A DNA stretch of 64,000 nt, taken from the NCBI RefSeq assembly GCF_001635455.1, contig NZ_LWEH01000613.1:206756-270755 (forward strand). The letters run 5' to 3'. Shown here in pieces: positions 45,494 through 54,392 of this stretch. The notes beneath the pieces were generated by a model, which made no database searches, had not been told where the DNA came from, and saw only the letters and a list, made by a program, of their open reading frames with translations. How positions within the stretch are numbered: position 1 is the stretch's first letter; every line of letters begins with the position of its first letter. Source of the DNA: Vibrio sp. HI00D65. Lineage in GTDB: Bacteria > Pseudomonadota > Gammaproteobacteria > Enterobacterales > Vibrionaceae. A program made the position numbers and the translations under genes.

Positions 45494-46741
45494 TTACGGC
45501 TTAACTAAGTTGAACACTAGCGCGCTTACCGCGACAACACCCACCAACAAGACGAAGACGCAGGATAAATCCTTTCTATAGCGGCGTAACGCCTCCACTT
45601 TGTATACAGCCACCATCGGCATAACGAACAAAATCATCGCGATTACAGGCCCAGACAAGGCTTCCATCATCCCTAAAATGCTCGGGTTGATAATTGCTAC
45701 CACCCAGATCGATGCAAACAGCGAAATTATTGTGACTTTATGAGCCAAAGGTGTGGATAGAGATGTACTTTTGGTTAGCATCCCGACCATGCTTTCTCTC
45801 GCGCCCAAGAAGTGGCCAATAAATGATGATGTTATTGCTAGGAAAGCCACAATCGGGCCAAGTGTCGCAATAAACGGGTTGTCTTTAACGTTGGCCAGAT
45901 AAGACAGAATCGATACGTTTTGTTCCTTCGCTTGTGCTAGCTGTTCAGGAGACAGTGTCAGAACACAAGAAAATACAAACAGCATCACAAACAGGATCAG
46001 CATGATGCTGGTGCGTTGTAAGATGTGCTCTGATTTTACTCTTGCGCTGTCATCGTAATGGCTGCGTTGAGCGTGGGCAAAAGAAGAGAGTGCTGCTAAA
46101 TGACTGAATGAGAAGATCACTACTGGCGTAGATAGCCAAAGCGTGCTGCCCAAAGAAGATAATGAAGGCATTGTCAGTTCAGGAGCTTGCCAGCTTGGAA
46201 TCAAGTATACGGACAAAAATAGCAGAATCGCGACTAGGGGATAAACCATCAATGAGAGTGTACGAAGTATGATCTTCTCGCCAGCGATCATCACCGCGAT
46301 TAACCCTGTCACTAAGGCCCCCGAAAGCAAAGGTCGCGGCAGTGACTCTAGCCCAGCTTGGTTAACCATAAAGCTATCGACGGTATTCGTTAGCCCGACA
46401 CCATAAATTAATAAAATCGGGAAGATAGACAAAAAGTACAGCAGTGAAATGATTTGTCCCGCAGTCGCTCCAAAGTGCTCAGCAACTACATCGGTAAAGT
46501 CTGCGTCTTTTTGGCTGGAAGATAGAACGAACCGAGTAAAGCCACGGTGCGCTAAGAAAGTCATAGGGAACGCTAAGGTTGCCATGATGAGCAATGGAAC
46601 GAAACCACTGAGGCCTAGGTTGATCGGTAAGAAGAGAATACCAGCGCCGACAGCTGTACCAAATAAACTCAACACCCATTGAGTATCGTGCTGTGTCCAG
46701 CGCCCGCTTTTATTATTTAAGGCTGTATCTAGTTGGTGCAT
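45494..46741 (-). CDS. HAAAP-family amino acid transporter, SdaC-like (serine/threonine)
   Basis: 415 residues with about 11 membrane segments. The N-terminal region GTAVGAGILFLPINLG followed by MATLAFPMTFLAHRGFTRFV and the ...KEQNVSILSYLAN... loop closely follow SdaC-type serine/H+ symporters. Substrate cannot be fixed from sequence alone. It stands between the flagellar cluster and the SPFH gene, divergent from a 33-codon gene that starts 15 bases upstream. Confidence 0.85.
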   Translation of the reverse strand: MHQLDTALNNKSGRWTQHDTQWVLSLFGTAVGAGILFLPINLGLSGFVPLLIMATLAFPMTFLAHRGFTRFVLSSSQKDADFTDVVAEHFGATAGQIISLLYFLSIFPILLIYGVGLTNTVDSFMVNQAGLESLPRPLLSGALVTGLIAVMIAGEKIILRTLSLMVYPLVAILLFLSVYLIPSWQAPELTMPSLSSLGSTLWLSTPVVIFSFSHLAALSSFAHAQRSHYDDSARVKSEHILQRTSIMLILFVMLFVFSCVLTLSPEQLAQAKEQNVSILSYLANVKDNPFIATLGPIVAFLAITSSFIGHFLGARESMVGMLTKSTSLSTPLAHKVTIISLFASIWVVAIINPSILGMMEALSGPVIAMILFVMPMVAVYKVEALRRYRKDLSCVFVLLVGVVAVSALVFNLVKP

Positions 46742-46756
46742 GAGGAGACCACTTGT

Positions 46757-46858
46757 ATGAAAAAAATGGATACTATCTCATTTGTAAATAACTTCAAATT
46801 CAACAATATGTTGAGATTATGGCAATCGCAAAAATATCACTGGTTTGCTACATATTAG
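46757..46858 (+). CDS. Possible 33-residue small protein or leader peptide
   Basis: An ATG at 46757 with GAGGAG nine bases upstream opens 33 codons ending in TAG, followed 30 bases later by a good terminator (46889-46923). The peptide is basic and aromatic-rich (two Trp, four Phe, two Tyr) without a signal peptide, and ends HWFATY. The compact ribosome-site, frame and terminator layout suggests a real small transcript. It resembles no family I recognise; an attenuator-type leader is possible, but no gene follows closely. Confidence 0.4.
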   Translation: MKKMDTISFVNNFKFNNMLRLWQSQKYHWFATY

Positions 46859-46888
46859 TGACTGGGATCGTGTTCCTCACCTTCATAT

Positions 46889-46923
46889 CCACTGACTAGG
46901 AAAAGATGTTTCAGTGGTTTTTT
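46889..46923 (+). terminator. Rho-independent terminator of the 46757 unit
   Basis: CCACTGA (46889-46895) pairs with TCAGTGG (46911-46917), followed by six Ts. No larger plus-strand gene lies upstream within 1.4 kb, so it must serve a short transcript from the divergent region. Confidence 0.75.
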
Positions 46924-47178
46924 GTGATCTTATTATCAATTATGAACGCTCATTTTCGCTGTCGTCTTTGGGTTTTAGGCCGATGTGAGAGGAAGGGGCG
47001 GGTGTACGTTTGAATTGATAAAAACTCTGAGTGGTATGACGCGAGTGACGGATCAAAAATAGGGTGCACCCATATTTCATTATTATAAGAGATTTCCTTC
47101 GTAGCACGCTCGTTTCCTAGCGAATAAAGAATGCTACGCCGGGATTAATTTTACTTGTTTTATCTCTGATTAGCATTG
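46924..47178. other. Intergenic region
   Basis: No gene is seen. A structured element lies at about 47100-47138, where CGTAGCA and TGCTACG enclose a smaller CGCT/AGCG hairpin; it is downstream of the 47179 minus-strand gene and may be its terminator, although the T-run is missing. Confidence 0.35.
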
Positions 47179-47427
47179 TTATTCAAGCAGAGCTGCCTTT
47201 GCTTTATCGACATCGACGGCTTCTTTCGCCTTTTCTTTATCGATAGCTTCATAAGCTTTTTGATAATCAATGTCGGTCCCATCAACCGATGATTTCAATT
47301 CTTCTACATCAACAGATTCAGTGGCTTTTTCTTTGTCTACAGATTCTGCCAGTTTCGTGACATCGACAGCCAAGGCTGTGGTTGGTAAAGATAGAGCCAG
47401 AATACAGGCAAGTGAAATAATTCTCAT
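47179..47427 (-). CDS. Small secreted repeat protein
   Basis: 82 residues with a clear signal peptide (MRIISLACILALS..., cleavage after ALA at about residue 20). The mature part of about 62 residues has four VDxEKA/VDVxxxK-like units (VDKEKATESVDVEELKSSVD; AIDKEKAKEAVDVDKAKAAL), highly charged and helical. GAGGATATC precedes the ATG. Periplasmic or surface location is likely. The function is unknown; no family is recognised. Confidence 0.7.
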   Translation of the reverse strand: MRIISLACILALSLPTTALAVDVTKLAESVDKEKATESVDVEELKSSVDGTDIDYQKAYEAIDKEKAKEAVDVDKAKAALLE

Positions 47428-47806
47428 AATGATATCCTCAAACGCGATTTAGCATCTAACAGTATAGGTGCTTCTCTCTATCAACGCATAAATGGCGCCT
47501 TGAGCACTCAATAGTCCGTTCTTTGGAAAGCGTAACTTTTCTCCTTTCTATTCTTAAGTCATGTCGGTTTTTCCTTTTGATCACCGCTTCAATTTTCCTA
47601 CCGTTCTGAACAGCCAAAGCCCATAAACTCAAAGTTGGTTATTGTAGAGGTTATTTTTATTGTTCGGTAAAATCTTATTTATTTGGTGAATCTTTCGATT
47701 ATTCCTAAGTGTAACAATTTGATACATTACTCCTTATGGTCGGCGAGTTGCATATCAATTTGATTTATTTCGATTTAACTCGATGACAACCCTAAAGGAG
47801 AATGAC
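47428..47806. other. Divergent intergenic region
   Basis: It lies between the small secreted gene (minus) and the SPFH gene (plus) and should hold both promoters. AT-rich tracts are seen but no clear operator or conserved motif. Confidence 0.35.
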
Positions 47807-49210
47807 ATGGAAAATAGAGGCTTAGGCAGAGGTTTGAAAATAGAAGAACGACGTCAGTTACTACATAAAGGGCTGAAAGCGGCAGTATTCGGCGTACCAC
47901 TGCTGGCTTTAGGCTTAACAATTAATAGTTCAGTTTTGATGACCGATGCCGGTTACAGCTACGTGCATCAAAACAATATTACTGGTGAGTTGGATGTCTT
48001 TACCGAGCCCGGTATTCATTTTCGAATGCCGTTTTTATCCAAGATAACCCAGTATGATCAGGTGATTACGGTCTCTTTTGGCAACAGTAAAGGGGAAGAT
48101 TTTTATCAGAGGTTAGATCCGGTGCAGGTGCGTTTTGCTGATACGTACATTGGTGAGATTCCGGTGACATTCCGCTTTAAGCTCAGCAATGACCCGAAGG
48201 CAGTGGAAAAGATGCATAAGGAGTTTCGCAACAACAGTAATTTGATCGATGCATTGTTGGTTAAAAATGCGCGTAATGTGACAGTGATTACGGCGACTCA
48301 ATACACGGGTGAAGAGTTCTTCCAAGGTGGCTTAAACCAATTTAAATCTAAATTGGGCGATCAGCTACGCGAAGGCATTTACCTGACGGAACGTCGTCAG
48401 GTTGAAGTGGAAGAGTTAGATCTTGCGCCGGTTGGTGTCAATCAATCGAACTCGAATCAATTGCAACGAACCAATCAACTGGTTTGGAAGACAGTGCCGG
48501 TGGTGGATAACACGGGTCAGCCTATCCGTCAGGACAACCCGTTATCACAATACGGCATTCAAGTAACCCAGGTCACGATTGGTGATCCGCAACCAGAAAA
48601 GCAACTTGATCAGTTACTGGCGGATAAGAAGCGTTTAGTGGCCGACCGTATCCGTGCGATTCAGGAGCAAGAAACATCAAAAGCGCAAGCTGAAACTGAG
48701 CAACTCCGCAAAGAGATTCAGCGTACTCGAGAAGTCCAAGACGCGCAGCGAGGCAAAGAGTTAGCGATTATTTCCCAGCAGAAAGAAGTGGAAATAGCTC
48801 GTCAAATAGCTGAGCGTGAAATTGTCGAAGTCGAGAAGACTAAGCGATTAGCTGAAGTTGAAAAAGAGAAGGAACTGGCAACCGCAGAAGCCAATTTGGC
48901 GATTCAAAAAGCCAATGCATTGTCTGCTGAATTTGAAGCAAGAGCGATTCTTGAAAAAGGTCGAGCGGAAGCGGAAGTGTTGAAAGCGAAATATGCCGCG
49001 CTAGGCGCCAATCGCGAGGTGTATCTGGCCGAGCTGAACCGTGAGGTCGCTAACTCGCTGTATAACAACCTGCAGAACTTCCAAGTGCAGATGCCACAAA
49101 ACTACATCGGCGGCAGTGACGAAACGGGTTTGAAAACCAACCTCGATGTCATTACAGGCTTCGGAGCGTTGGGGTTAATGGACCAAACCAAGAAGGTTAC
49201 ACAGCAATAA
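47807..49210 (+). CDS. SPFH (flotillin/prohibitin-type) membrane protein
   Basis: 467 residues from ATG 47807, with AAAGGAG at good spacing (an in-frame ATG at 47783 lies before the ribosome site). A membrane helix at about residues 28-48 is followed by an SPFH domain (GYSYVHQNNITGELDVF...PGIHFRMPFLSKITQYDQ) and a long coiled coil rich in Glu, Lys, Ala and Gln (residues 280-400). SPFH proteins form membrane rings or microdomains linked to protein quality control. It is not HflK or HflC by pattern. The exact role is unknown. It is followed by its own terminator. Confidence 0.8.
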   Translation: MENRGLGRGLKIEERRQLLHKGLKAAVFGVPLLALGLTINSSVLMTDAGYSYVHQNNITGELDVFTEPGIHFRMPFLSKITQYDQVITVSFGNSKGEDFYQRLDPVQVRFADTYIGEIPVTFRFKLSNDPKAVEKMHKEFRNNSNLIDALLVKNARNVTVITATQYTGEEFFQGGLNQFKSKLGDQLREGIYLTERRQVEVEELDLAPVGVNQSNSNQLQRTNQLVWKTVPVVDNTGQPIRQDNPLSQYGIQVTQVTIGDPQPEKQLDQLLADKKRLVADRIRAIQEQETSKAQAETEQLRKEIQRTREVQDAQRGKELAIISQQKEVEIARQIAEREIVEVEKTKRLAEVEKEKELATAEANLAIQKANALSAEFEARAILEKGRAEAEVLKAKYAALGANREVYLAELNREVANSLYNNLQNFQVQMPQNYIGGSDETGLKTNLDVITGFGALGLMDQTKKVTQQ

Positions 49211-49257
49211 GATCATGGGTAACCAAAAGCTCTAATTGCCCTGTGATTTAGAAAAGC

Positions 49258-49291
49258 AAAGAGGCCGATGCTTAGTTATCAGCCTCTTTTT
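49258..49291 (+). terminator. Terminator of the SPFH gene
   Basis: AAAGAGGC pairs with GCCTCTTT around a 14-16 base loop, with a T-run to 49291. Confidence 0.8.
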
Positions 49292-49430
49292 ATAGGTAAT
49301 GTCTTGTATGAAAGTATGACCCTCATCTGCCAAATGACATTATTGCATTTATATTGATGGTATTGTCATCAATGATTTTGAGCTATGTAAGCCGGTGTAA
49401 ATTGCACTTTGTAAGCGTATATAATGGCAA

Positions 49431-49465
49431 CAAAAAAGCAGAACAAGAACCCCCCTGTTCTGCTT
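49431..49465 (-). terminator. Terminator of the frd operon
   Basis: AGCAGAACA (49437-49445) pairs with TGTTCTGCT (49456-49464). Read on the minus strand it ends in a T-run opposite the A6 at 49432-49437. Confidence 0.88.
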
Positions 49466-49522
49466 CCAGCCTTTTCACCTTAAGCTCTTCGCAACTCGAT
49501 TACTCGAATCCCGTATCTACTC

Positions 49523-49900
49523 TTAAATCATCAAGATGAAAATAATAGACAATGCGCTGATTAGGCCTGCAAAGAAGTAGCAGCCTACTTTACCTGCAAC
49601 GCCGACGTGAAATTTCAGGTCGTGCATGCCGTGGTGAAGACGGTGCATGGCATGCCACATTGGCAGTGCCAGTGTAGCGATGATGAACAGTGCACCTATT
49701 ATGCTAGTGGCAAATTCAGACACACGTTCGTAGCTCATGGCTTCTGCATCGATGATGCCCATTGGTACTAAGATCCCCAACACTAAGATAGTGACTGGTG
49801 TGAACATCGCAAACCAAGTACCGCCAGCGCCGAATAAACCCCACCAGATCGGCTCGTCAGAACGTTTAGGAGCACGATTTACTTTGTAGTTTATGTTCAT
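49523..49900 (-). CDS. frdD: Fumarate reductase membrane subunit FrdD
   Basis: 125 residues with three membrane segments; the N terminus RAPKRSDEPIWWGLFGAGG is typical of FrdD. With FrdC it anchors FrdAB and passes electrons from menaquinol. It is the last gene of frdABCD, 12 bases after frdC. Confidence 0.95.
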   Translation of the reverse strand: MNINYKVNRAPKRSDEPIWWGLFGAGGTWFAMFTPVTILVLGILVPMGIIDAEAMSYERVSEFATSIIGALFIIATLALPMWHAMHRLHHGMHDLKFHVGVAGKVGCYFFAGLISALSIIFILMI

Positions 49901-49912
49901 AACGAAAGCTCC

Positions 49913-50296
49913 TTACACCACAACAAGAACGATTAAAGAGATAAAAGCCACCGCGGCCCATTGAGTCAGTACGATGATTCTTTTATCAACCAATTTACCT
50001 TTCAGGCGGATTGGCATGACTTGAGGCATCATGCTGAAGAAGGTTTGAGCGTGCATTAAGCTGCCTAGCAGAGCCACGATATTAATACCGACAACGATAG
50101 GGTTCGCCATAAAACTCAACCAACCCGCCCACGCTTCAGGGCCTTTCACTAGGGCACCCAAACCAAAGGTTAGGAATACAGTGAACAGAATCAAAGGCAG
50201 TACCGTTGCTTCACGCAGCATGTAGAAGCGGTAGAACGGATGGTTGCTCCACCATGTTCTCTTCATCTCACGAACATAAGGCTTACGATTGCTCAT
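49913..50296 (-). CDS. frdC: Fumarate reductase membrane subunit FrdC
   Basis: 127 residues from ATG 50296 (MSNRKPYVREMKRTWWSNH), one base after the frdB stop; the longer frame inside frdB has no support. It has three membrane segments, with the conserved FYRFYMLREATV near residue 21. Confidence 0.95.
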   Translation of the reverse strand: MSNRKPYVREMKRTWWSNHPFYRFYMLREATVLPLILFTVFLTFGLGALVKGPEAWAGWLSFMANPIVVGINIVALLGSLMHAQTFFSMMPQVMPIRLKGKLVDKRIIVLTQWAAVAFISLIVLVVV

Positions 50297-50297
50297 C

Positions 50298-51077
50298 TTA
50301 TGCCTCCTCTGCAGTTTTAACTTGGTTCTTGCTAACAGATGTACCGTCTGGCTTGAACATCGAGATAACGAAGTCCATTGAAGACTCAACTTTACCTTGG
50401 TTAACCGCCGCTGCTGGGTCTACTTTCTTCGGACATACTTCAGAACAGTAACCAACAAACGTACAGCCCCAAGCGCCGTTTTGACCGTTGATAAGCTTCA
50501 TACGCTCATCTTTGCCGTTGTCACGGCTATCTAGGTTGTAACGGTGAGCTAGCGTGAGTGCTGCAGGGCCAATGAACTCAGGATTAAGACCGAATTGAGG
50601 ACACGCTGCATAGCAAAGGCCACAGTTGATACAACCTGCGAACTGTTTGTATTTCGCCATCTGCTCAGGAGTTTGTAGGTTAGTGCCGTCTTCAGGCTTA
50701 CGGTCATTACCAATGATGTAGGGTTTAATCGCTTCAAGGCGCTCGATGAACGGCGTCATGTCGACAATCAAATCTTTTTCGATTGGGAAGTTAGCTAATG
50801 GCTCGATGGTCAGGCCGTTCGGGTAGTCACGTAAGAAGCTCTTACACGCTAGCTTAGGCACGCCATCAACCATGATGCCGCAAGAACCACAGATCGCCAT
50901 ACGACAAGACCAACGGTATGAAAGGTCTTTATCTTGGTGGTCTTTGATGTAACCAATCGCGTCAAGCACCGACATGGTCTCATCGAAAGGCACTTCGAAA
51001 GTCTGCATGTAAGGTTCTGCATCTTTCTCTGGGTCGTAGCGCAGAATGTCTATTTTTTGGATACGATTCGCTGACAT
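50298..51077 (-). CDS. frdB: Fumarate reductase iron-sulfur subunit FrdB
   Basis: 259 residues with a [2Fe-2S] domain (CRMAICGSCGIMVDGVPKLAC at about 58-78, given as the cysteine pattern C-x4-C-x2-C-x11-C) and a ferredoxin-like domain (CINCGLCYAACP and CSEVCPKKVDP) for the [4Fe-4S] and [3Fe-4S] clusters. It transfers electrons between FrdCD and the FrdA flavin. Its start overlaps the frdA stop by one base. Confidence 0.96.
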   Translation of the reverse strand: MSANRIQKIDILRYDPEKDAEPYMQTFEVPFDETMSVLDAIGYIKDHQDKDLSYRWSCRMAICGSCGIMVDGVPKLACKSFLRDYPNGLTIEPLANFPIEKDLIVDMTPFIERLEAIKPYIIGNDRKPEDGTNLQTPEQMAKYKQFAGCINCGLCYAACPQFGLNPEFIGPAALTLAHRYNLDSRDNGKDERMKLINGQNGAWGCTFVGYCSEVCPKKVDPAAAVNQGKVESSMDFVISMFKPDGTSVSKNQVKTAEEA

Positions 51078-52927
51078 TATGCATTCTCCTCTTCAAGGCT
51101 CTCAGTCTGCGCGACCGTCGCTGCTGACGCTTTTTCAGCGGCCGCGGCTTTCTCTGCAGCTTCACCGTAAAGGCGTGCTTTGGGTTGAGACTTGGTGATC
51201 TTAACGTTGCTGTAGTCTATGGTTGGTGCCGTACCTTCATTGAAGAAAGAGAGTGAGTGTTTTAGGAAGTTCACGTCATCACGCTCGGTGCAGTTGTCGT
51301 CTAGGCGTTGGTGTGCACCGCGAGACTCTTTGCGAAGGATTGCTGAGTGAACCATGGCTTCTGCGACTTCTAGGCCGTAACCCACTTCGATAGCGTAAAG
51401 TAGGTCAGTGTTGAATACTTTACCTTTGTCTTTGATGCTGATCTTCTTGTAGCGCACTTTCAATTCAGTGATCTTGTTGATGGTCTCTTGCATCAAGTCT
51501 TCTTGACGGTAGATACCACAACCCGCTTCCATGGTGTGACCCATTTCGGTGCGGATATCAGCCCAGTTTTCGTCGCCTTCTTGGTTCATCAGCGTTGCGA
51601 TGCGATCTTCGACCGCTTTCACTTGCTTAGCGATAGACGCTTCATTCCAGCCCTTGAATTCCGCTGCGCGTTTCACTGCGTGCTCACCAGCAACACGGCC
51701 AAATACGACGAACTCAGCCAGAGAGTTAGAACCTAAACGGTTTGCACCGTGAAGACCAACAGACGCACATTCACCCACTGCGAATAGACCCTTAATGCGA
51801 GTTTCACAGCTACCGTTGGTTTCGATACCACCCATGGTGTAGTGAACGGTTGGACGAATTGGGATTGGCTCTTTTGCTGGATCAACGTTCACGTACGCTT
51901 TTGCTAGCTCACAGATAAACGGTAGACGCTCTTGCAGGTACTCTTCACCAAGGTGACGAAGGTCTAGGTGAACGACATCACCTAGAGGGTGCTTGATAGT
52001 GTTGCCTTTCTGCTGCTCGTGCCAGAATGCTTGAGAAACTTTGTCACGAGGACCCAGTTCCATGTATTTATTCTTCGGCTCGCCCACTGGTGTTTCAGGG
52101 CCCATGCCGTAATCTTGTAGATAACGGTAGCCGTTCTTGTTGACGATGATACCGCCCTCACCACGACAACCTTCGGTCATCAAGATGCCCGTGCCAGGTA
52201 GGCCCGTTGGGTGGTATTGAACGAACTCCATGTCACGCAGTGGCACACCATGGCGATAAGCCATAGCCATACCGTCACCGGTTACGATGCCGCCGTTAGT
52301 ATTACAGTGATAAACACGACCTGCGCCACCTGTTGCTAGAACAACCGATTTTGCTTTGATGGTAACAAGCTCACCTTCAGACATATGAATCGCAATAAGG
52401 CCTTGTACTTCGCCTTCTTCAGCGCCGTCTTTGATCTCCACAAGAAGGTCCACCACAAAGTACTCGTCAAATCGTTTGATTTGGTCGTACTTCATCGAAG
52501 TCTGGAACAGTGTATGAAGCATGTGGAAGCCAGTTTTATCCGCTGCGAACCACGTTCTTTCTACCTTCATACCGCCGAATCGGCGTACGTTTACTTCACC
52601 GTTTTCTTTACGACTCCATGGGCAGCCCCATTGTTCCATTTGGATCATTTCGCGAGTCGCGTTTTCAACAAAGTATTCAACAACATCCTGTTCACATAGC
52701 CAGTCGCCACCGCCAACCGTATCGTTGAAGTGGTTTTCTAGGCTATCTTCGTCTTTAATTACCGCCGCTGAACCGCCTTCTGCTGCTACCGTGTGTGAAC
52801 GCATTGGGTAAACTTTAGAAATCAGTGCTACTTCCAAATCAGGATTAGCTTCAGCTGCTGCAATAGCTGTACGAAGACCAGCGCCGCCTGCGCCGATGAC
52901 TGCGATATCTGTGGTAATTGTCTTCAC
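51077..52927 (-). CDS. frdA: Fumarate reductase flavoprotein subunit FrdA
   Basis: 616 residues with the FAD-binding GAGGAG motif (residues 12-17) and the covalent FAD histidine H45 in RSHTVAAEGG. The catalytic region TEGCRGEGG follows near residue 235. It reduces fumarate to succinate during anaerobic respiration. It is the first gene of frdABCD; a CRP-type palindrome lies 200 bases upstream, before epmA. Confidence 0.97.
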   Translation of the reverse strand: MKTITTDIAVIGAGGAGLRTAIAAAEANPDLEVALISKVYPMRSHTVAAEGGSAAVIKDEDSLENHFNDTVGGGDWLCEQDVVEYFVENATREMIQMEQWGCPWSRKENGEVNVRRFGGMKVERTWFAADKTGFHMLHTLFQTSMKYDQIKRFDEYFVVDLLVEIKDGAEEGEVQGLIAIHMSEGELVTIKAKSVVLATGGAGRVYHCNTNGGIVTGDGMAMAYRHGVPLRDMEFVQYHPTGLPGTGILMTEGCRGEGGIIVNKNGYRYLQDYGMGPETPVGEPKNKYMELGPRDKVSQAFWHEQQKGNTIKHPLGDVVHLDLRHLGEEYLQERLPFICELAKAYVNVDPAKEPIPIRPTVHYTMGGIETNGSCETRIKGLFAVGECASVGLHGANRLGSNSLAEFVVFGRVAGEHAVKRAAEFKGWNEASIAKQVKAVEDRIATLMNQEGDENWADIRTEMGHTMEAGCGIYRQEDLMQETINKITELKVRYKKISIKDKGKVFNTDLLYAIEVGYGLEVAEAMVHSAILRKESRGAHQRLDDNCTERDDVNFLKHSLSFFNEGTAPTIDYSNVKITKSQPKARLYGEAAEKAAAAEKASAATVAQTESLEEENA

Positions 52928-53127
52928 AGTTATTCTCCAGTGTGATGCGGAGTCTTCCGCTTGTTATTATTAAAAGCTTATTTAGAGCGCAGTAAACGGC
53001 ATCAACCGATTATCACCTCTAAGCCTTAAGTGGTAGGTTCAGTGTATGAGAGGGTGTAATTTCAAATATTGATTTAATTAGGTTTTTGCTTCGGTAATGC
53101 ATGCGGAGGCATAGAAATTCTAGGTTA

Positions 53128-53143
53128 TGTGATGCTAATCACA
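53128..53143. promoter_or_regulatory. CRP-type binding site between frdA and epmA
   Basis: TGTGA-TGCTAA-TCACA, a perfect match to the TGTGA-N6-TCACA half-site pair of cAMP-CRP. It lies 201 bases before frdA and about 215 before epmA, so it could act on either. Confidence 0.75.
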
Positions 53144-53178
53144 GCAAGAGTTTGTTCGTTGCCAAAAGTTAAGAAACG

Positions 53179-53210
53179 TGTCGATAAATGTATCGATAAA
53201 TGTATCGATA
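53179..53210. repeat. Three TATCGATA-type octamers at 12-bp spacing
   Basis: TGTCGATA (53179-53186), TATCGATA (53191-53198) and TATCGATA (53203-53210), each followed or preceded by AATG. The two last are perfect palindromes, in the frdA-epmA control region. Confidence 0.7.
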
Positions 53211-53356
53211 TTGAGTGCATTGTTGTTGATGTTGTTAATTGCTCTTGACGCTAATTATCAATCTCAGTGTGGTAGGTCGAGTTTAAGAAGAGATGATTTT
53301 TGGCCAAACAAACGGTATCTTTCGATCCAGTTATTTCAGTGAGTAATTCTAAAATC

Positions 53357-54331
53357 ATGAACCAAGCTAACTGGCAACCAGCTGCGCCGATCAAGCAGTT
53401 AAAACAACGTGCTTTTCTGATTCGTCAGATCCGCGATTTCTTTTTTGAGCGTGATGTGTTGGAGGTGGATACCCCAGCCATGAGCCATGCCACTGTGACA
53501 GATGTGCACTTACATACTTTCAAAACTGAGTTTGTAGGGCCAGGGTATGCGGGTGGGCAAAAGCTGTTCTTCATGACCAGCCCTGAGTTCCATATGAAAC
53601 GTCTTTTGGCGGCAGGAAGTGGCTGCATTTATCAGATAGCTAAGGCATTCCGCAACGAAGAGAACGGCCGTTACCATAACCCTGAGTTTATGATGTTGGA
53701 GTGGTATCGTGTTGGTTTCGACCACCATCAGTTGATGGATGAGATGGATGACTTGTTGCAGCTGGTGCTGAATTCTCGGGCGGCTGAACGAATGACTTAC
53801 CAAAACGCGTTTCTTGAAGTGCTGGGTGTGTGTCCATTAGAAGGTTCAATGGAAGCGCTAAAGGTTTGTGCTGGTACATTAGGTTTGAGCGATATTGCTG
53901 ACCCTGAACAAGACAGGGATACTTTGCTGCAGTTACTGTTTAGCATTGGTGTAGAACCTAAAATTGGCCAAACAGTGCCAGCATTCGTTTATGATTTCCC
54001 TGCGTCTCAAGCGGCACTGGCTAAAATTAATCCAAACGACTCGAGAGTGGCTGACCGTTTTGAGGTGTACTTCAAAGGCATCGAGTTGGCAAATGGCTTT
54101 AATGAGTTAGATAACCCGCAGGAGCAATTGCAGCGCTTTGAAGATGACAATGCTAAGCGTATCGATATGGGCTTATCGCCTCAACCGATTGACCATCATT
54201 TGATTGAGGCGTTAAAAGCAGGCCTACCAGACTGTGCGGGTGTTGCTTTGGGTATCGACCGATTGATTATGCTTGCTATGGGGCATGATCATATCGATGA
54301 AGTCACGGCTTTCCCCTTCCCACGGGCTTAA
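53357..54331 (+). CDS. epmA: EF-P (R)-beta-lysine ligase EpmA (GenX/PoxA)
   Basis: 324 residues from ATG 53357 (MNQANWQPAAPIKQL), the family start; an in-frame TTG at 53300 would add 19 residues. It is a class II lysyl-tRNA synthetase core without the anticodon domain: motif 2 in FRNEENGRYHNPEF and motif 3 in GVALGIDRLIMLAMG. It attaches beta-lysine to K34 of EF-P. It is divergent from frdA, as usual in this group. Confidence 0.96.
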   Translation: MNQANWQPAAPIKQLKQRAFLIRQIRDFFFERDVLEVDTPAMSHATVTDVHLHTFKTEFVGPGYAGGQKLFFMTSPEFHMKRLLAAGSGCIYQIAKAFRNEENGRYHNPEFMMLEWYRVGFDHHQLMDEMDDLLQLVLNSRAAERMTYQNAFLEVLGVCPLEGSMEALKVCAGTLGLSDIADPEQDRDTLLQLLFSIGVEPKIGQTVPAFVYDFPASQAALAKINPNDSRVADRFEVYFKGIELANGFNELDNPQEQLQRFEDDNAKRIDMGLSPQPIDHHLIEALKAGLPDCAGVALGIDRLIMLAMGHDHIDEVTAFPFPRA

Positions 54332-54392
54332 CATTGGTTAGTTAGCAGAAGTTAGCGCGCAGATCGATTAGCTGACCAGAATACCAGTGCCA

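Noticed and set aside
53060..53090. FNR-box candidate (TTGAT-like) before frdA
   Set aside because: Only one half-site is recognisable (ATTGATTTAATTAGG), so it is not reported as a feature.
53179..53210. Short CRISPR-like array
   Set aside because: Units are 8 bases with 4-base spacers, far too short, and no cas genes are present.
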